A stretch of 34,936 bases of DNA from Acidobacteriota bacterium (GCA_005808865.1 SYKU01000191.1:1-34936), one strand, 5' to 3'. Positions 16,862-25,590 are shown, counted from the first letter of the stretch. The notes: a model not told the origin generated them from the letters alone. Made by a program: numbers and translations.

Positions 16862-17580
16862 GGAGGCCTCTCGATCTTTAATACGTTTACAAACACTCCA
16901 AGCAGCACATGCACGATATAAGACAGCGATCTCGACCCTGTCAGGCTGGAACGGCCGGCCATCCGCTTCCGCATCTTGCAGGCCACCTCGGAGAATCGGA
17001 AATCCTTTCTGCGCAAGACAACCAGAGCTTCGATCTCCGGATACTCAAGAGGGAAGCTCCTGGAGAAAACTTCTAGCGCCTTGCGGTTTACGCCGATGTA
17101 GCCGGAGGTCGGGTCATACACCGTGTGGCCCAGAATCGGCCGCAGGATCGCGCGGAAGAACCGTATTCCGATCGTCCGCAGAAACGTCGTGCTGTTCCCA
17201 TTTGCCGCCACGAAACGCGATCCAATGACCATTTCGACCCCGGTCCTCCGAAGCTCAGCTAACAGGTCCGGAATGTATCTGGGGTCGTGCTGGCCATCGG
17301 CGTCAACTCGGATGACGTAATCGTACCCGAGTTCGAACGCCAGTTTGTAGCCCGCCTGGACACAGCCGCCCAGGCCCAGATGATGCGGCAGCGGCAGAAC
17401 ACGGGCACCGGCGGCTTCCGCGACGTCAATCGTCGAATCGAGGGAGCAATCGTCAATGACGACGACGGGGATCTTCGGCACCACTCTTTGGATCTCGCAC
17501 ACTACCGTGCCAACCGCCCCGGCTTCATTATACGCGGGGACTATGACCATAAGAGAGCCGTCGGGCGGCCGATCTATCAC
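16840..17580 (-). CDS. Glycosyltransferase family 2, polyprenyl-phosphate sugar synthase type
   Basis: A 246-residue GT-A enzyme of the DPM1-like group, which usually moves a sugar from a nucleotide donor to a polyprenyl phosphate at the inner face of the membrane. Signatures are IVPAYNEAGAVG near the N-terminus, VVVIDDCSLDST, the metal-binding VDADGQHDP (Asp93, Asp95) and DPTSGYIGVNRKALEVF. A hydrophobic segment at about 217-235 could touch the membrane. The start is GTG at 17580, overlapping the stop of the preceding GT2 by GTGA. Overlap with the DUF2304 gene supports a functional pair, which in turn could feed the TMTC-like protein with lipid-linked sugar. Confidence 0.92.
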   Translation of the reverse strand: MIDRPPDGSLMVIVPAYNEAGAVGTVVCEIQRVVPKIPVVVIDDCSLDSTIDVAEAAGARVLPLPHHLGLGGCVQAGYKLAFELGYDYVIRVDADGQHDPRYIPDLLAELRRTGVEMVIGSRFVAANGNSTTFLRTIGIRFFRAILRPILGHTVYDPTSGYIGVNRKALEVFSRSFPLEYPEIEALVVLRRKDFRFSEVACKMRKRMAGRSSLTGSRSLSYIVHVLLGVFVNVLKIERPPWRGRRD

Positions 17581-18644
17581 AGTTCAGCCACCTGCCGCGC
17601 TCTGATGTGATGAGTCTCGAGCAATTGCCTGAACTCCCTCGCGGAGAGACTGCCCGGCACGCGAGCCGCGTCTTCGCGAATCTGACGGCGCTGTCTGAAT
17701 AGGCGGCCGGCGTGGCGGAGCAATGCGAAGTGTGCCTTTATGACCAAATAAACCAGATAAACTGCTCCGCGCCCTTCGCCGCGGAACTCAGCGGCCTTTC
17801 CACTCCCTCGGAGCATGAGCACGAAGTGCCAATAATACCGCAATGCCGCGACCAGCGGAGCGGCGGCCAGTAGGACGGGCGGAAAGTTCTTCGCGAGAAC
17901 GAAGAGCCGATTCCGCTCCACGTAGTAAGCCTTGAGCGCCGATGCCCGCCCGGCGCTACGCGAGAACTGGTGGTACGCAATCGCCCCTGGAACGTAGCGG
18001 CACCGCCATCCGAAGCGCCGCGCGCGCAACCCAAGATCCGTATCCTCGCAGTAGAGAAAGAAATCTTCGTCAAACCAGCCGGCCTGGTCGAGCATGGCTC
18101 TCCGGTAGAGAGCCGCGCATGCGCTCGGAAGCAGGACGTCCTCCTCGACGGCGAATCTCTCGACCGCAGCCAGATGTCCCCGCTGCTTGCTGCTGCCGTC
18201 ACCGGCAATGAGCATGCCGGCCGAATCAAGGCGGGCGCTGCCTTCACCCGCGGCCTCCGCGAGGCGCACCTGTGACGCACACATTCCTACGCCGCCGTCC
18301 GACATGGCGTCGACAAGCGAGCCCAGCCACTCGGGCGAGGCCGTGGCGTCGTCGTTGAGTGCGGCGACGAATGGCGACCGGGAATGCCGTCTCGCTTCGT
18401 TGACAGCCGCCCCGAAACCGGCGTTACGTTTGTTCTCCACCCACCGGATGGAAACGCTGTCCGTTGACTCCAGTCGCGGATTCCCGCCTTCGTGCAGACG
18501 CCGCGCCGCGCACGATCCGCCGTTATCGACCACCAGCACTTCAAAATCGCGCCACGTCTGGGTCCGAAGGGAATCAAGGCATGCAAGGAAAGTGAGGTCG
18601 GAGGCCAGGGTTGGGACGACAACCGTTACGGCGGGGCTGCTCAC
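17577..18644 (-). CDS. Glycosyltransferase family 2, rhamnosyltransferase-like
   Basis: A 355-residue GT2 enzyme. The start is taken as GTG 18644 (VSSPAVTVVVPTL), which overlaps the stop of the FG-GAP gene by GTGA. A longer frame to 18794 would read through that gene and has no family likeness. The N-terminal GT-A domain shows VTVVVPTLASD, CLDSLRTQTWRDFEVLVVDN, GFGAAVNEA and an AALNDDATASPEW block in place of the classical DxD. DEDFFLYCEDTDLGLRARR is the typical C-terminal acidic block of the WbbL-like group. A hydrophobic stretch at about 258-285 may attach it to the membrane. The likely role is adding a sugar to a lipid-linked surface glycan. Confidence 0.9.
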   Translation of the reverse strand: MSSPAVTVVVPTLASDLTFLACLDSLRTQTWRDFEVLVVDNGGSCAARRLHEGGNPRLESTDSVSIRWVENKRNAGFGAAVNEARRHSRSPFVAALNDDATASPEWLGSLVDAMSDGGVGMCASQVRLAEAAGEGSARLDSAGMLIAGDGSSKQRGHLAAVERFAVEEDVLLPSACAALYRRAMLDQAGWFDEDFFLYCEDTDLGLRARRFGWRCRYVPGAIAYHQFSRSAGRASALKAYYVERNRLFVLAKNFPPVLLAAAPLVAALRYYWHFVLMLRGSGKAAEFRGEGRGAVYLVYLVIKAHFALLRHAGRLFRQRRQIREDAARVPGSLSAREFRQLLETHHIRARQVAEL

Positions 18645-19810
18645 GGACGTTCCCGGCCGAGATTTTCGTACCACTTCAAATTGGCGGTAGCCGATCCGAT
18701 GCAGGCGATGTCGATCCGTCCGTCGGCGTTCAAATCGGCAGCCACGCATGCCGACGCCGCCATATCCCCGCCGTCGAGTTTGCGCTTGACCCATCCTCCC
18801 TGTTTCTCCGCGTAATAAATATTGACACCGTGCGCCCCCCCACGGTACCCGGCTACGATTTCGTCCACAGCGTCGGCGTTAAAGTCCGCGGTGAGGATGG
18901 TGTGGCCCTGATCGAGCCCCGCGTCGATCACCGTTCGGGTCCAGGCCCCGCCCTCCGTGCGATAGACGGCAACCTGATTCCCGTGCCACGGCTCGATGGC
19001 AGCCAGATACCTCTTCGTGCCGAATCCCCGGCCGGCTGAAACGTCACTCGAGCCCGATTTCGGCCACGGGGCTGGATGGCCTCCTGATATCCGGGTGCGC
19101 TTCCAGCCGCGCGCGCCCAATTGGTAAAGGTGTAGCCCTACGAAACTTGCCGTCAGAATCGCGTCGCGCCCGTCGCTGTCCCAATCGACGCAGAAGATGC
19201 CGTGTGTGACTCCTTCGTTCTCTTCTCCAATCAACTCGCGCTTCCACTCGCCGGGGCGGTAGAAGACAAGCGGTGCCTTGCCCCGATAATCAGGCGCCTC
19301 CGCCGAAGTGCCGGTTAGTGGGGCGTTCACCAGAACCTTCCTGCCGCTGCCATCGATGTCCGCCCAGCGCAGTCGGTGCGAAGTGGGTAGGCGGTCGATC
19401 GGGGTCACGCTCCATGGTTCCCGGGTGTCGCCGTTGTGCCGGAGCAGGGAAACCACTCCGATGCTGTTTTTAGCCTGATTCGCGAACTCGCTTGCAAGAA
19501 CGATCGCCGGGACGCGGCTCGAATCCACGTTCCATGCCGCGAGATTGATCATCCGGTTCTGATTCCCGATGATCACGTGACGCTGCCAGGAGGGGTTCTC
19601 GAACCAGACAAGCTCCTTCATTCCACTGGCGAGCGCGATGAGATCAGCCTTTCCATCTCCGCTGAGGTCGGAGGCAACCACCTGATAGCCGCCCTTCAGC
19701 CCCGTCGCGAGAGTGTGCTCCCGGAAATCCGCCGGCGCGGGCTGCCCCGCAACACACACGGTAACGGCAAGACTCAGCGGAAGCAGGCCCCCAAGCCGCA
19801 AATTTCTCAT
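18641..19810 (-). CDS. Secreted FG-GAP/VCBS repeat protein
   Basis: A 389-residue protein with a signal peptide (about residues 1-23). Repeated beta-propeller blades carry calcium-loop-like cores: SDLSGDGKADLI, ADIDGSGRKVLV, DWDSDGRDAILT, ADFNADAVDEIVAG and ADLNADGRIDIACIG. Each blade adds a WFENPSW- or WYENLG-type strand. Such proteins are extracellular and often act in binding or have no known enzymatic role. ATG at 19810 is preferred; a TTG one codon upstream is an alternative. It is the first gene of the glycan operon, coupled by GTGA overlap to the GT2 gene downstream, so it may be a substrate or partner of the glycosylation system. Confidence 0.85.
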   Translation of the reverse strand: MRNLRLGGLLPLSLAVTVCVAGQPAPADFREHTLATGLKGGYQVVASDLSGDGKADLIALASGMKELVWFENPSWQRHVIIGNQNRMINLAAWNVDSSRVPAIVLASEFANQAKNSIGVVSLLRHNGDTREPWSVTPIDRLPTSHRLRWADIDGSGRKVLVNAPLTGTSAEAPDYRGKAPLVFYRPGEWKRELIGEENEGVTHGIFCVDWDSDGRDAILTASFVGLHLYQLGARGWKRTRISGGHPAPWPKSGSSDVSAGRGFGTKRYLAAIEPWHGNQVAVYRTEGGAWTRTVIDAGLDQGHTILTADFNADAVDEIVAGYRGGAHGVNIYYAEKQGGWVKRKLDGGDMAASACVAADLNADGRIDIACIGSATANLKWYENLGRERP

Positions 19811-19878
19811 CAATTGAGTATAACTACTGGCAATAATTCAGACCACCGCTCGGGGATATGCCGAGAAATCTTCCAGTA

Positions 19879-20217
19879 TCAATATCTGGGCACGGCCGGA
19901 TCAATTTCGCAACTCCAGCGGTCAATTCCACCTTGCATGCTCATGCACGCCTCAACCCCTTGCCGGCGCAGCCAGTCGACGACGTTGAGACTTCGCATGC
20001 CATGATGGCACAAGACGATGAGCGTGGACTGCTCTGATTCTTCCTCAAGCGACGGCAACGACTCGGGTATGGTTCGCATCGGCGCAAGCCGCGACCCGTC
20101 GATGCGCGCCTGCGCATACTCGAACGGCTCGCGAACGTCGATCAACGACAGCCTGTCGCCCGCTTCGAGGCGGCGTTTCACTTCACTGGGCGTAATTTCG
20201 AGAGGGAGTGCGTCCAT
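19879..20217 (-). CDS. Rhodanese-like single-domain sulfurtransferase
   Basis: A 112-residue protein made of one rhodanese domain. ATG 20217 is chosen because the longer frame adds 39 residues without family likeness and crosses the promoter region. SLIDVREPFEYAQARIDGS is the CH2A-type block and VLCHHGMRS is the active-site loop with Cys70 as the sulfur-accepting residue. MQGGIDRW is the usual C-terminal signature. Such small proteins pass sulfane sulfur in the cytoplasm; the natural acceptor is unknown. It is divergent from galT, with 64 nt between the two starts. Confidence 0.9.
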   Translation of the reverse strand: MDALPLEITPSEVKRRLEAGDRLSLIDVREPFEYAQARIDGSRLAPMRTIPESLPSLEEESEQSTLIVLCHHGMRSLNVVDWLRRQGVEACMSMQGGIDRWSCEIDPAVPRY

Positions 20218-20228
20218 GGATTTCAATC

Positions 20229-20257
20229 TTGAGCGAATTCTCACGCTATCATAAAAT
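20229..20257 (+). promoter_or_regulatory. Sigma-70-type promoter for galT
   Basis: TTGAGC (20229-20234) and TAAAAT (20252-20257) are separated by exactly 17 nt, a close match to the -35/-10 consensus. The predicted transcription start, about 20264, lies just upstream of the GGAGG at 20270-20274 that serves the TTG start of galT. The short 5' UTR agrees with this reading. Confidence 0.5.
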
Positions 20258-20281
20258 CTACGAACTGCTGGAGGTCGCAAA

Positions 20282-21283
20282 TTGCCGGAATTGCGTAAAG
20301 ACTCTGTCACCGGTCGATGGGTGATCATCGCCACGGGGCGGGCCAGGCGGCCTTCGGACTTCAGCAGGGAGCCGGTGCCTAAACCGCTTGAGGGGGCGCC
20401 TTGTCCGTTCTGTTACGGCTCCGAGCACAAGACTGCTCCTGAAATCCTCGCGCACCGGCAGGGCGGCGGACCGAATCAGCCTGGATGGACGCTGCGAGTG
20501 GTGCCAAACAAGTTTCCCGCTCTTGAGATTGAAGGGAATCTGAACCGCGAAGGCGAGGGAATGTTTGATCGCATGAACGGCCTGGGCGCGCACGAAGTCA
20601 TCATCGAGTCCCCTGCTCATTCCGCTTCCCTCATCGACCTCAGTGAACGGCAAATCGAAGACGTCCTGTGGGCCTGCCGTGAGCGCATCGTGGATCTCAA
20701 GCGCGACCACCGTCTCCGGTACATCGTCGTCTTCAAGAACCACGGTGACGCGGCCGGGGCGTCGCTTGAGCACAGCCATTGCCAGTTGATCGCCCTGCCC
20801 ATCACCCCGAAGCGGGTTCGCGAGGAAATCGACGGCGCCCGGGGTTATTTCGCCTTTCGAGAACGCTGCGTGTTCTGCGATATCGTTCGCGAGGAATCGA
20901 ATAGCGCCGTCCGCATGGTGACCGAAACGGACCAGTTCGCCGCGCTCGAACCCTACGCGCCCCGCTTTCCATTCGAAACGTGGATTCTGCCGAAAGTGCA
21001 CAACTCACACTTCGAGGACGCGGAGGCGGGCAGTTTCGCGAATCTGGCGTGGGTTCTGAAATCCACGTTGCGTAAGCTGGATAAGGTCCTGGAACAGCCG
21101 GCCTATAACTTTGTGATTCACACTTCGCCGGTTCAGGAAGAGCGGACTCCGCACTACCACTGGCACATAGAGATTATGCCCCGGCTCACCCGGGTTGCGG
21201 GCTTCGAGTGGGCGACAGGCTTTTACATCAATCCTACGCCGCCGGAAGAAGCGGCGGCGTTCCTGCGTGAAGCGGGAGTGTGA
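20282..21283 (+). CDS. galT: Galactose-1-phosphate uridylyltransferase
   Basis: A 333-residue enzyme of the HIT superfamily. In the Leloir pathway it swaps UMP between UDP-glucose and galactose-1-phosphate. It starts with TTG at 20282; GGAGG at 20270-20274 with 7-nt spacing supports this rare start. Visible signatures are a zinc-type CPFC pair (Cys41, Cys44), VPNKFPAL and GAHEVIIESPAHS. The catalytic HSHCQ (His164, His166, Gln168) corresponds to HPHGQ in E. coli, and HWHIEIMPRL closes the active site near the C-terminus. The altered triad context is common in non-enteric homologues, so substrate range may be wider (other hexose-1-phosphates). The 3' end overlaps the convergent small gene by 50 nt. 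Confidence 0.9.
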   Translation: MPELRKDSVTGRWVIIATGRARRPSDFSREPVPKPLEGAPCPFCYGSEHKTAPEILAHRQGGGPNQPGWTLRVVPNKFPALEIEGNLNREGEGMFDRMNGLGAHEVIIESPAHSASLIDLSERQIEDVLWACRERIVDLKRDHRLRYIVVFKNHGDAAGASLEHSHCQLIALPITPKRVREEIDGARGYFAFRERCVFCDIVREESNSAVRMVTETDQFAALEPYAPRFPFETWILPKVHNSHFEDAEAGSFANLAWVLKSTLRKLDKVLEQPAYNFVIHTSPVQEERTPHYHWHIEIMPRLTRVAGFEWATGFYINPTPPEEAAAFLREAGV

Positions 21284-21572
21284 CGGGTCCACGCAGGAGC
21301 CGAAGCGCCGTCCGCGCCGGGTGCGGCGACTCAATCACGCAGGCGTGGAGACCCGAACGCCCCTCGAGCCTGACGTTCCCGCCGCGGGCGGTCACGCGGT
21401 ATGCCATTGCCGCTCCACGCTCCCGGCAGAGTGAATCGAGCGGCCAGTCCGAATCCGCCACTATCTGGATGGCCCCTCCACCGTCAATGAGAATCGACAT
21501 GTCGCCCGGCGCCTCGGGTGCGTTTGAAGCGGTCTCGAAAATACGGCGGGCGTTATCCAGGAATAGGCTCAC
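21234..21572 (-). CDS. Conserved hypothetical protein (possibly Acidobacteria-specific)
   Basis: A 112-residue soluble protein starting at GTG 21572, with AAGGG about 5 nt upstream. The N-terminus SLFLDNARRIFETAS, the middle IVADSDWPLDSLCRERGAAMAYRV and ACVIES resemble a small protein family I know only from Acidobacteria genomes; this is recollection, not a search. No catalytic motif, signal peptide or membrane segment is visible. The last 50 nt overlap the end of galT on the other strand. Function unknown. Confidence 0.65.
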   Translation of the reverse strand: MSLFLDNARRIFETASNAPEAPGDMSILIDGGGAIQIVADSDWPLDSLCRERGAAMAYRVTARGGNVRLEGRSGLHACVIESPHPARTALRLLRGPVTLPLHAGTPPLLPAA

Positions 21573-21706
21573 AATTGCCCTTATCGCCCAGATTGGCCTC
21601 GTCTTGAGGATGCGGTGAGATCAGGTGCTGTGCTTCGTACAGGAATCGCCCAAGCGCGGTGGTCTACTGCTCGTTGGACGAGGTCTCGTGACCGTCGCGA
21701 CCGCCG

Positions 21707-22067
21707 TCAGAACCACGAAGACAGGAATTCGATTCGGCTCCGCATTTCTTCCGCCGGAACCGTGCCGATGAGCCGCATGAGTCTCCGAAGTTCTTCTCCG
21801 ACTGTGTAACGTTGCTGTGGCGCAACGATAATACCTGCGTGAAAGCGTTGTTGTGAAATCCAAACCTGATGAAGGATACAATAATCCGCCAGGTTAAACG
21901 TGTACAGTACGCGCCCGGATGCCGAAGCCGCTACGAGGTGATCCCGATCGTCGCGGTTGAACATTTCCGCCTCCGAGGCGGTCAAAACATTAACGTTGGG
22001 GGCCCTCAAGCCGAAGACGACGGATAGCCATGGCGTCCTCGTCGAGGTACAGCCGCGCCTGGCTCAA
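21707..22067 (-). pseudogene. DUF5615 (PIN-like) toxin gene broken by a frameshift
   Basis: A TTG start at 22067 overlaps the antitoxin stop by TTGA and encodes SQARLYLDEDAM, the expected N-terminus of a DUF5615 toxin with its acidic active-site residues. Near 22028 the frame is lost. The remainder continues in another frame as FGLRAPNVNVLTASEAEMF, GRVLYTFNLADY, HAGIIVAPQQRY and RSRIEFLSSWF, ending at 21707. By comparison with the usual spacing after LYLDEDAM, about 5 nt appear to be deleted, giving a frame change and two missing codons. The longest single frame (100 aa from TTG 22009) lacks the N-terminal acidic motif. It is probably an inactivated toxin; a sequencing error or recoding is possible. 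Confidence 0.65.
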
Positions 22068-22360
22068 GTCCGCGCCTGGCCGCGACCGAGTTGCCGTTCC
22101 CAATGCACCGATGCCGCCTCTTCCTCGGCGATGTCTGCTTCAATCTCCTCACGATTGGCGTGATAGTAGGTTAAAGCGGCATGCACCTGAGCGAGAGTCA
22201 GATGCGGGTATTCGAGGGCTATTTCGTCTGGGGACATTCCCATCTTGTACCAGCCGGCGATTCGCCGTACAGTCAGTCCAGTCCCGGCAATCTTGGGTCG
22301 TCCGCCACGTATTCCCGGATCCCGATCTATGAGCGTACCGATTTCGATACCCAACGCCAT
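22064..22360 (-). CDS. DUF433 antitoxin-like protein
   Basis: A 98-residue protein of the DUF433 (PF04255) family, which carries a winged/homeodomain-like DNA-binding fold. Characteristic blocks are IEIGTLIDRDPGIRGGRPKIAGTGLTVRRIAGWYKMG, which gives a short GGRPKIAGTGLTVRRI core, and ALTYYHANREEIEADIAEEE. Such proteins are paired with DUF5615 PIN-like toxins, as here, and probably repress the shared promoter and neutralise the toxin. The ATG at 22360 follows a GGAG only 2 nt away, a poor spacing. The stop overlaps the TTG of the toxin gene. With the toxin broken, the antitoxin may be kept as an orphan. Confidence 0.85.
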   Translation of the reverse strand: MALGIEIGTLIDRDPGIRGGRPKIAGTGLTVRRIAGWYKMGMSPDEIALEYPHLTLAQVHAALTYYHANREEIEADIAEEEAASVHWERQLGRGQART

Positions 22361-22746
22361 GACTCCAGTTTACCGCTGTTCTCCGATCCCTTCGAGAGAA
22401 TTGCAGCGCAGGCTGGGCATCGCGGATTCGAATCGGGAACGACCGGCACCTTGCGGAGATGAACGCCGGGCCAGATGATTGCCGAATACTCAAGGAAAAG
22501 GATGCATTTCCCCCGGGAGAGATTTCAAGCAAAGTCTCCAGGTGACCTCGACGGCGGCCAAGCCTGAACGTACGCCCACCAAGTCCAGAACTTTTTTTCG
22601 TCGGATAGCGAGCAGGCTCCTTCAGCGTCTGCCAAGCAGGTCTTTCTATTCTGGTCGTCCGCCGGGACGAGTCTTGCTAGCCGGAAAAAGCTCTTCGAGC
22701 GCTCATACAATGCCACTGCCTTATACTGCGAATCCCCGCCGTAGCG
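22361..22746. other. Intergenic region upstream of the DUF433 gene
   Basis: About 386 bases without a supported gene. A minus-strand frame of 63 codons (22525-22716, GTG start) has no ribosome binding site or recognisable domain. TAAACT near 22368 could be a -10 for the DUF433 gene. A short palindrome GATTCGAATC near 22430 resembles a tRNA T-loop, but no flanking stems pair. The segment may be debris around the toxin-antitoxin insertion. Confidence 0.4.
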
Positions 22747-24576
22747 CTACCTGTGCAGCGACGCCGCCGCGATTTGCGCTATGTCCAGGAGCTTCGGCGG
22801 CGTCTCGCTCACTTGTGTAAGCGCGTCGCGGAACATGGTTTGGCAGAACGGGCAAGCCACGCCTACCACATCGGCGCCCGTTTTAACGAGTTGCCCGGCG
22901 CGCTCCACGTTCACTCGCTTCCCGGTCTCCTCACCCAGGAACATCATGCCGCCGCCCGCGCCGCAGCAAAACGACCGGTTGCGCGTCCGCTCAGGCTCCA
23001 CGACCTCAGCGGCGCGTGCGATCACGTCGCGCGGCTCGTCGTATACGCCTCGGTACCGGCCGAGATAGCACGGATCGTGGTACACCACCTTCAACCCGCC
23101 AGCCTGGCCTGGCAGGTTCGGCTGCATGCGCGCCAGCAGTTCGCTATGGTGCTCGATTTCGAACGAAGCCCCAGCCTCTTTCCAATCCTCCGAAATCGTC
23201 CGCACGCAGTGCGGACAGATCGAGACGAGTTTCTTCACCTTGCTCTCTCTGATGTGTTCAATGTTGGCTTCGGCAAGCTGGGAGAACACGTAGTCGTTAC
23301 CCAGGCGCCGCGCCGGATCTCCCGTGCATTTCTCCTTCCGCAGAACGCCGAAGGTGACGCCCATGTGGTTCATCACCTCGACAAGTGACGTCACCACGTC
23401 CTTCCCTTGTGGATCGTACGCGCCCATGCAACCGAGCCAGAGACAATACTCCTGCGTGCCGTCGTAGACGGGCAGGGAGTGTTTATCGATGAACTTCTGC
23501 CGGTCGGTGGAAGGGAAGCCGAGCGAATTCCCGCGCTCCAGGTTCCGGAAGAGCTTTCCGCCGTAGTCGTCCTCCCACTTGCCTGTGTTCACCATGCCGC
23601 GCCGCAGGCCGATAATCGTTGGCAAGTGCTGAATCCCTACCGGACATTGGTCCTCGCAAGCTCCGCACGTGGTGCATTGAAAGACCGCCTCGGGCGCGAT
23701 GTGCGCTTCGGTGATCGCCGCGGTTCCAACAATCCCGTGTTCGTTCAGATACCGGCGCATGCCTAGAACAATTTCTTTCGGATTCAGGGATTTGCCGGTG
23801 TTGTACGCGGGACAGTGTTCCGAACAGCGCCCGCACTCGACGCACGAGAACGCCTGCAACGCGTCCAAACGGGTGATGTCCTTGCCGGTTTCCAGGCCGA
23901 AATCCTCGTCACCCGAGAGCGCCGGAATCCGGCTGAAGCCGTCGCGTTTCGCGAACACGGCCGCGGGGCTCAGGATCAGATGCAGGTGCTTCGTATGCGG
24001 CACCAGCGGCAGGAACGTCAGAAGCGCGAGGGTGTGAATCCACCAGATCCAGCGGCTCTCTTCGAACATGTAGTGATCCGCCAGGAACGTTATCATCAGA
24101 ATGAAAATCAGCGCGGCGATCACGCCGGATTCGTACGACACCTTTCCGAACCACCGCGGCTGCAACACAAACCGGCGGAAGGCAAGGCCGGCGATCGACG
24201 CCGCGACCGCCACGGCGAAAAGCGAAACGAAGCCCAGGTACATCTCGCCGGCCGCGCTGTCGCGATCGATGAAGGGCACTCCGGCGCCTATCGCGAAGTG
24301 GTTCAGCGTGACCAGCCCGAACGCGCAGAATCCCCAGAAAACAAGAGCGTGCGCGATACCGGGAAGCGGCCGTTCGCGAATCACTTTTCCCTGCGCCATC
24401 ACCTCCCACAGAAACGCGGCCAGGCGCGGGCCGAGTGGATGAAGGCTGAAATCGGGATTCGCCTTTGCCGCGCGGATCAGCTTCACCACCGGTCCGAAAC
24501 GCTTCCAGAAAACGAAGCCCGACGCGCATGCCAGCGCTAAGAAGATCGCGGTCTCCAATCCCGTCAGTTGGACCAT
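22747..24576 (-). CDS. Membrane-bound Fe-S oxidoreductase (HdrD/NarI-like fusion, CCG domains)
   Basis: A 609-residue protein starting at ATG 24576 (MVQLTGLETAIF); the longer frame overlaps the divergent gene. The N-terminal third holds five or so transmembrane helices of the nitrate-reductase gamma type, with histidines that could bind haem b (HALVFWGF, HTKHLHLIL). Two 4Fe-4S ferredoxin motifs follow: CVECGRCSEHCPA and CTTCGACEDQCPVG. Two CCG cysteine-rich domains complete it, with CPHCVRTISEDW, HDPCYLGRYRGVYD, FCCGAGGG and CPFCQTMF. Proteins of this build pass electrons between a soluble donor, often an electron-transfer flavoprotein, and quinones or thiols. No ETF genes are next to it here, so its donor is not visible. 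Confidence 0.88.
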   Translation of the reverse strand: MVQLTGLETAIFLALACASGFVFWKRFGPVVKLIRAAKANPDFSLHPLGPRLAAFLWEVMAQGKVIRERPLPGIAHALVFWGFCAFGLVTLNHFAIGAGVPFIDRDSAAGEMYLGFVSLFAVAVAASIAGLAFRRFVLQPRWFGKVSYESGVIAALIFILMITFLADHYMFEESRWIWWIHTLALLTFLPLVPHTKHLHLILSPAAVFAKRDGFSRIPALSGDEDFGLETGKDITRLDALQAFSCVECGRCSEHCPAYNTGKSLNPKEIVLGMRRYLNEHGIVGTAAITEAHIAPEAVFQCTTCGACEDQCPVGIQHLPTIIGLRRGMVNTGKWEDDYGGKLFRNLERGNSLGFPSTDRQKFIDKHSLPVYDGTQEYCLWLGCMGAYDPQGKDVVTSLVEVMNHMGVTFGVLRKEKCTGDPARRLGNDYVFSQLAEANIEHIRESKVKKLVSICPHCVRTISEDWKEAGASFEIEHHSELLARMQPNLPGQAGGLKVVYHDPCYLGRYRGVYDEPRDVIARAAEVVEPERTRNRSFCCGAGGGMMFLGEETGKRVNVERAGQLVKTGADVVGVACPFCQTMFRDALTQVSETPPKLLDIAQIAAASLHR

Positions 24577-24627
24577 AGAGATTGAATGTAGCACCAACCG
24601 GATAGAATGAGGTTTGGGGGTGGCTTT

Positions 24628-25590
24628 TTGCGAATCGTAGTTTCCGGCGCGGCCGGTTTCATTGGATCTCATATGTGCGACCGCCTGCTTGCCGGGAGTC
24701 ACTCGGTTGTGGGTCTCGATAACTTTCTCACCGGCTCCCGAAGGAACATCGAACACCTTGCGGGCCACGAGCGCTTCCGGTTCATCCAGCATGACGTCAC
24801 GCTCCCGATCGAAATAGAAGGCGCGGTGGATGGCGTCCTGCACATGGCGTCACCGGCGAGTCCGAAGGACTACTTGGAGTACCCGATAGAGACTCTGGAT
24901 GTTGGCTCGCTTGGGACTCGCCGCATGCTCGATCTCGCTCATCGCCACGGCGCGCGGTTTCTGCTCACCTCGACCTCTGAATCGTATGGCGATCCGATGG
25001 TCCATCCGCAGGTTGAAACGTACTGGGGCAACGTGAATCCAGTAGGCCCTCGCTCCTGTTACGACGAAAGCAAGCGGTTTGCCGAAGCGCTGACCATGGC
25101 CTATCATCGCAAGCATGGAGTTCGCACGAACATCGCGCGCATCTTTAACACTTATGGACCGCGCATGAAGCTCAACGACGGCCGGGTGGTCCCGGCGTTT
25201 GTCGATCAGGCTTTGACGAACGGCGCCATCACTGTTTTCGGCGATGGCTCTCAGACACGCAGCTTCTGCTACGTGAGCGATCTTGTGGACGGTCTGTTTC
25301 GCCTCATGCAATCGAATGAGCGATACCCGGTGAATCTGGGAAACCCGCGCGAAATGAAGATCTCCGAATTCGCTGACCAAATCCTGAGGCTCACGGGAGC
25401 AACATCAGCGGTCGAATTCCGGCCGCTGCCGGAGGACGACCCGAAGCAGCGCCGGCCGGACATCACGAAAGCGAAGACTTTGCTCGGATGGGAACCGCGC
25501 GTGCCGCTTGAAGAGGGTTTACAGCGGACCGTGGAATACTTCCGCGCCGTGATTAAGACAGGCTCAGCGACGCCTGCGCCGCGAGCGTGA
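24628..25590 (+). CDS. UDP-glucuronate decarboxylase-like NAD-dependent epimerase/dehydratase
   Basis: A 320-residue extended SDR. TTG 24628 is preferred over ATG 24607 because the family starts right at [14 protein letters not shown] and a GGGGGTGG lies just upstream. Features are the glycine loop [37 protein letters not shown] and the catalytic tyrosine/lysine in [25 protein letters not shown] and [11 protein letters not shown] are close to UDP-xylose synthases, which turn UDP-glucuronate into UDP-xylose. Other UDP-sugar epimerase activity is possible. It is divergent from the Fe-S protein and its last 38 nt overlap tsaD on the opposite strand. It fits as a sugar-nucleotide supplier for surface glycans. 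Confidence 0.88.
   Translation: MRIVVSGAAGFIGSHMCDRLLAGSHSVVGLDNFLTGSRRNIEHLAGHERFRFIQHDVTLPIEIEGAVDGVLHMASPASPKDYLEYPIETLDVGSLGTRRMLDLAHRHGARFLLTSTSESYGDPMVHPQVETYWGNVNPVGPRSCYDESKRFAEALTMAYHRKHGVRTNIARIFNTYGPRMKLNDGRVVPAFVDQALTNGAITVFGDGSQTRSFCYVSDLVDGLFRLMQSNERYPVNLGNPREMKISEFADQILRLTGATSAVEFRPLPEDDPKQRRPDITKAKTLLGWEPRVPLEEGLQRTVEYFRAVIKTGSATPAPRA

Noticed and set aside
22400-22480. tRNA-like T-loop (GATTCGAATC)
   Set aside because: The flanking bases do not form a T-stem on either strand and no acceptor or anticodon arm could be built.
22525-22716. 63-codon minus-strand frame after the Fe-S oxidoreductase
   Set aside because: No ribosome binding site with proper spacing, no domain, and no context supporting a small protein.
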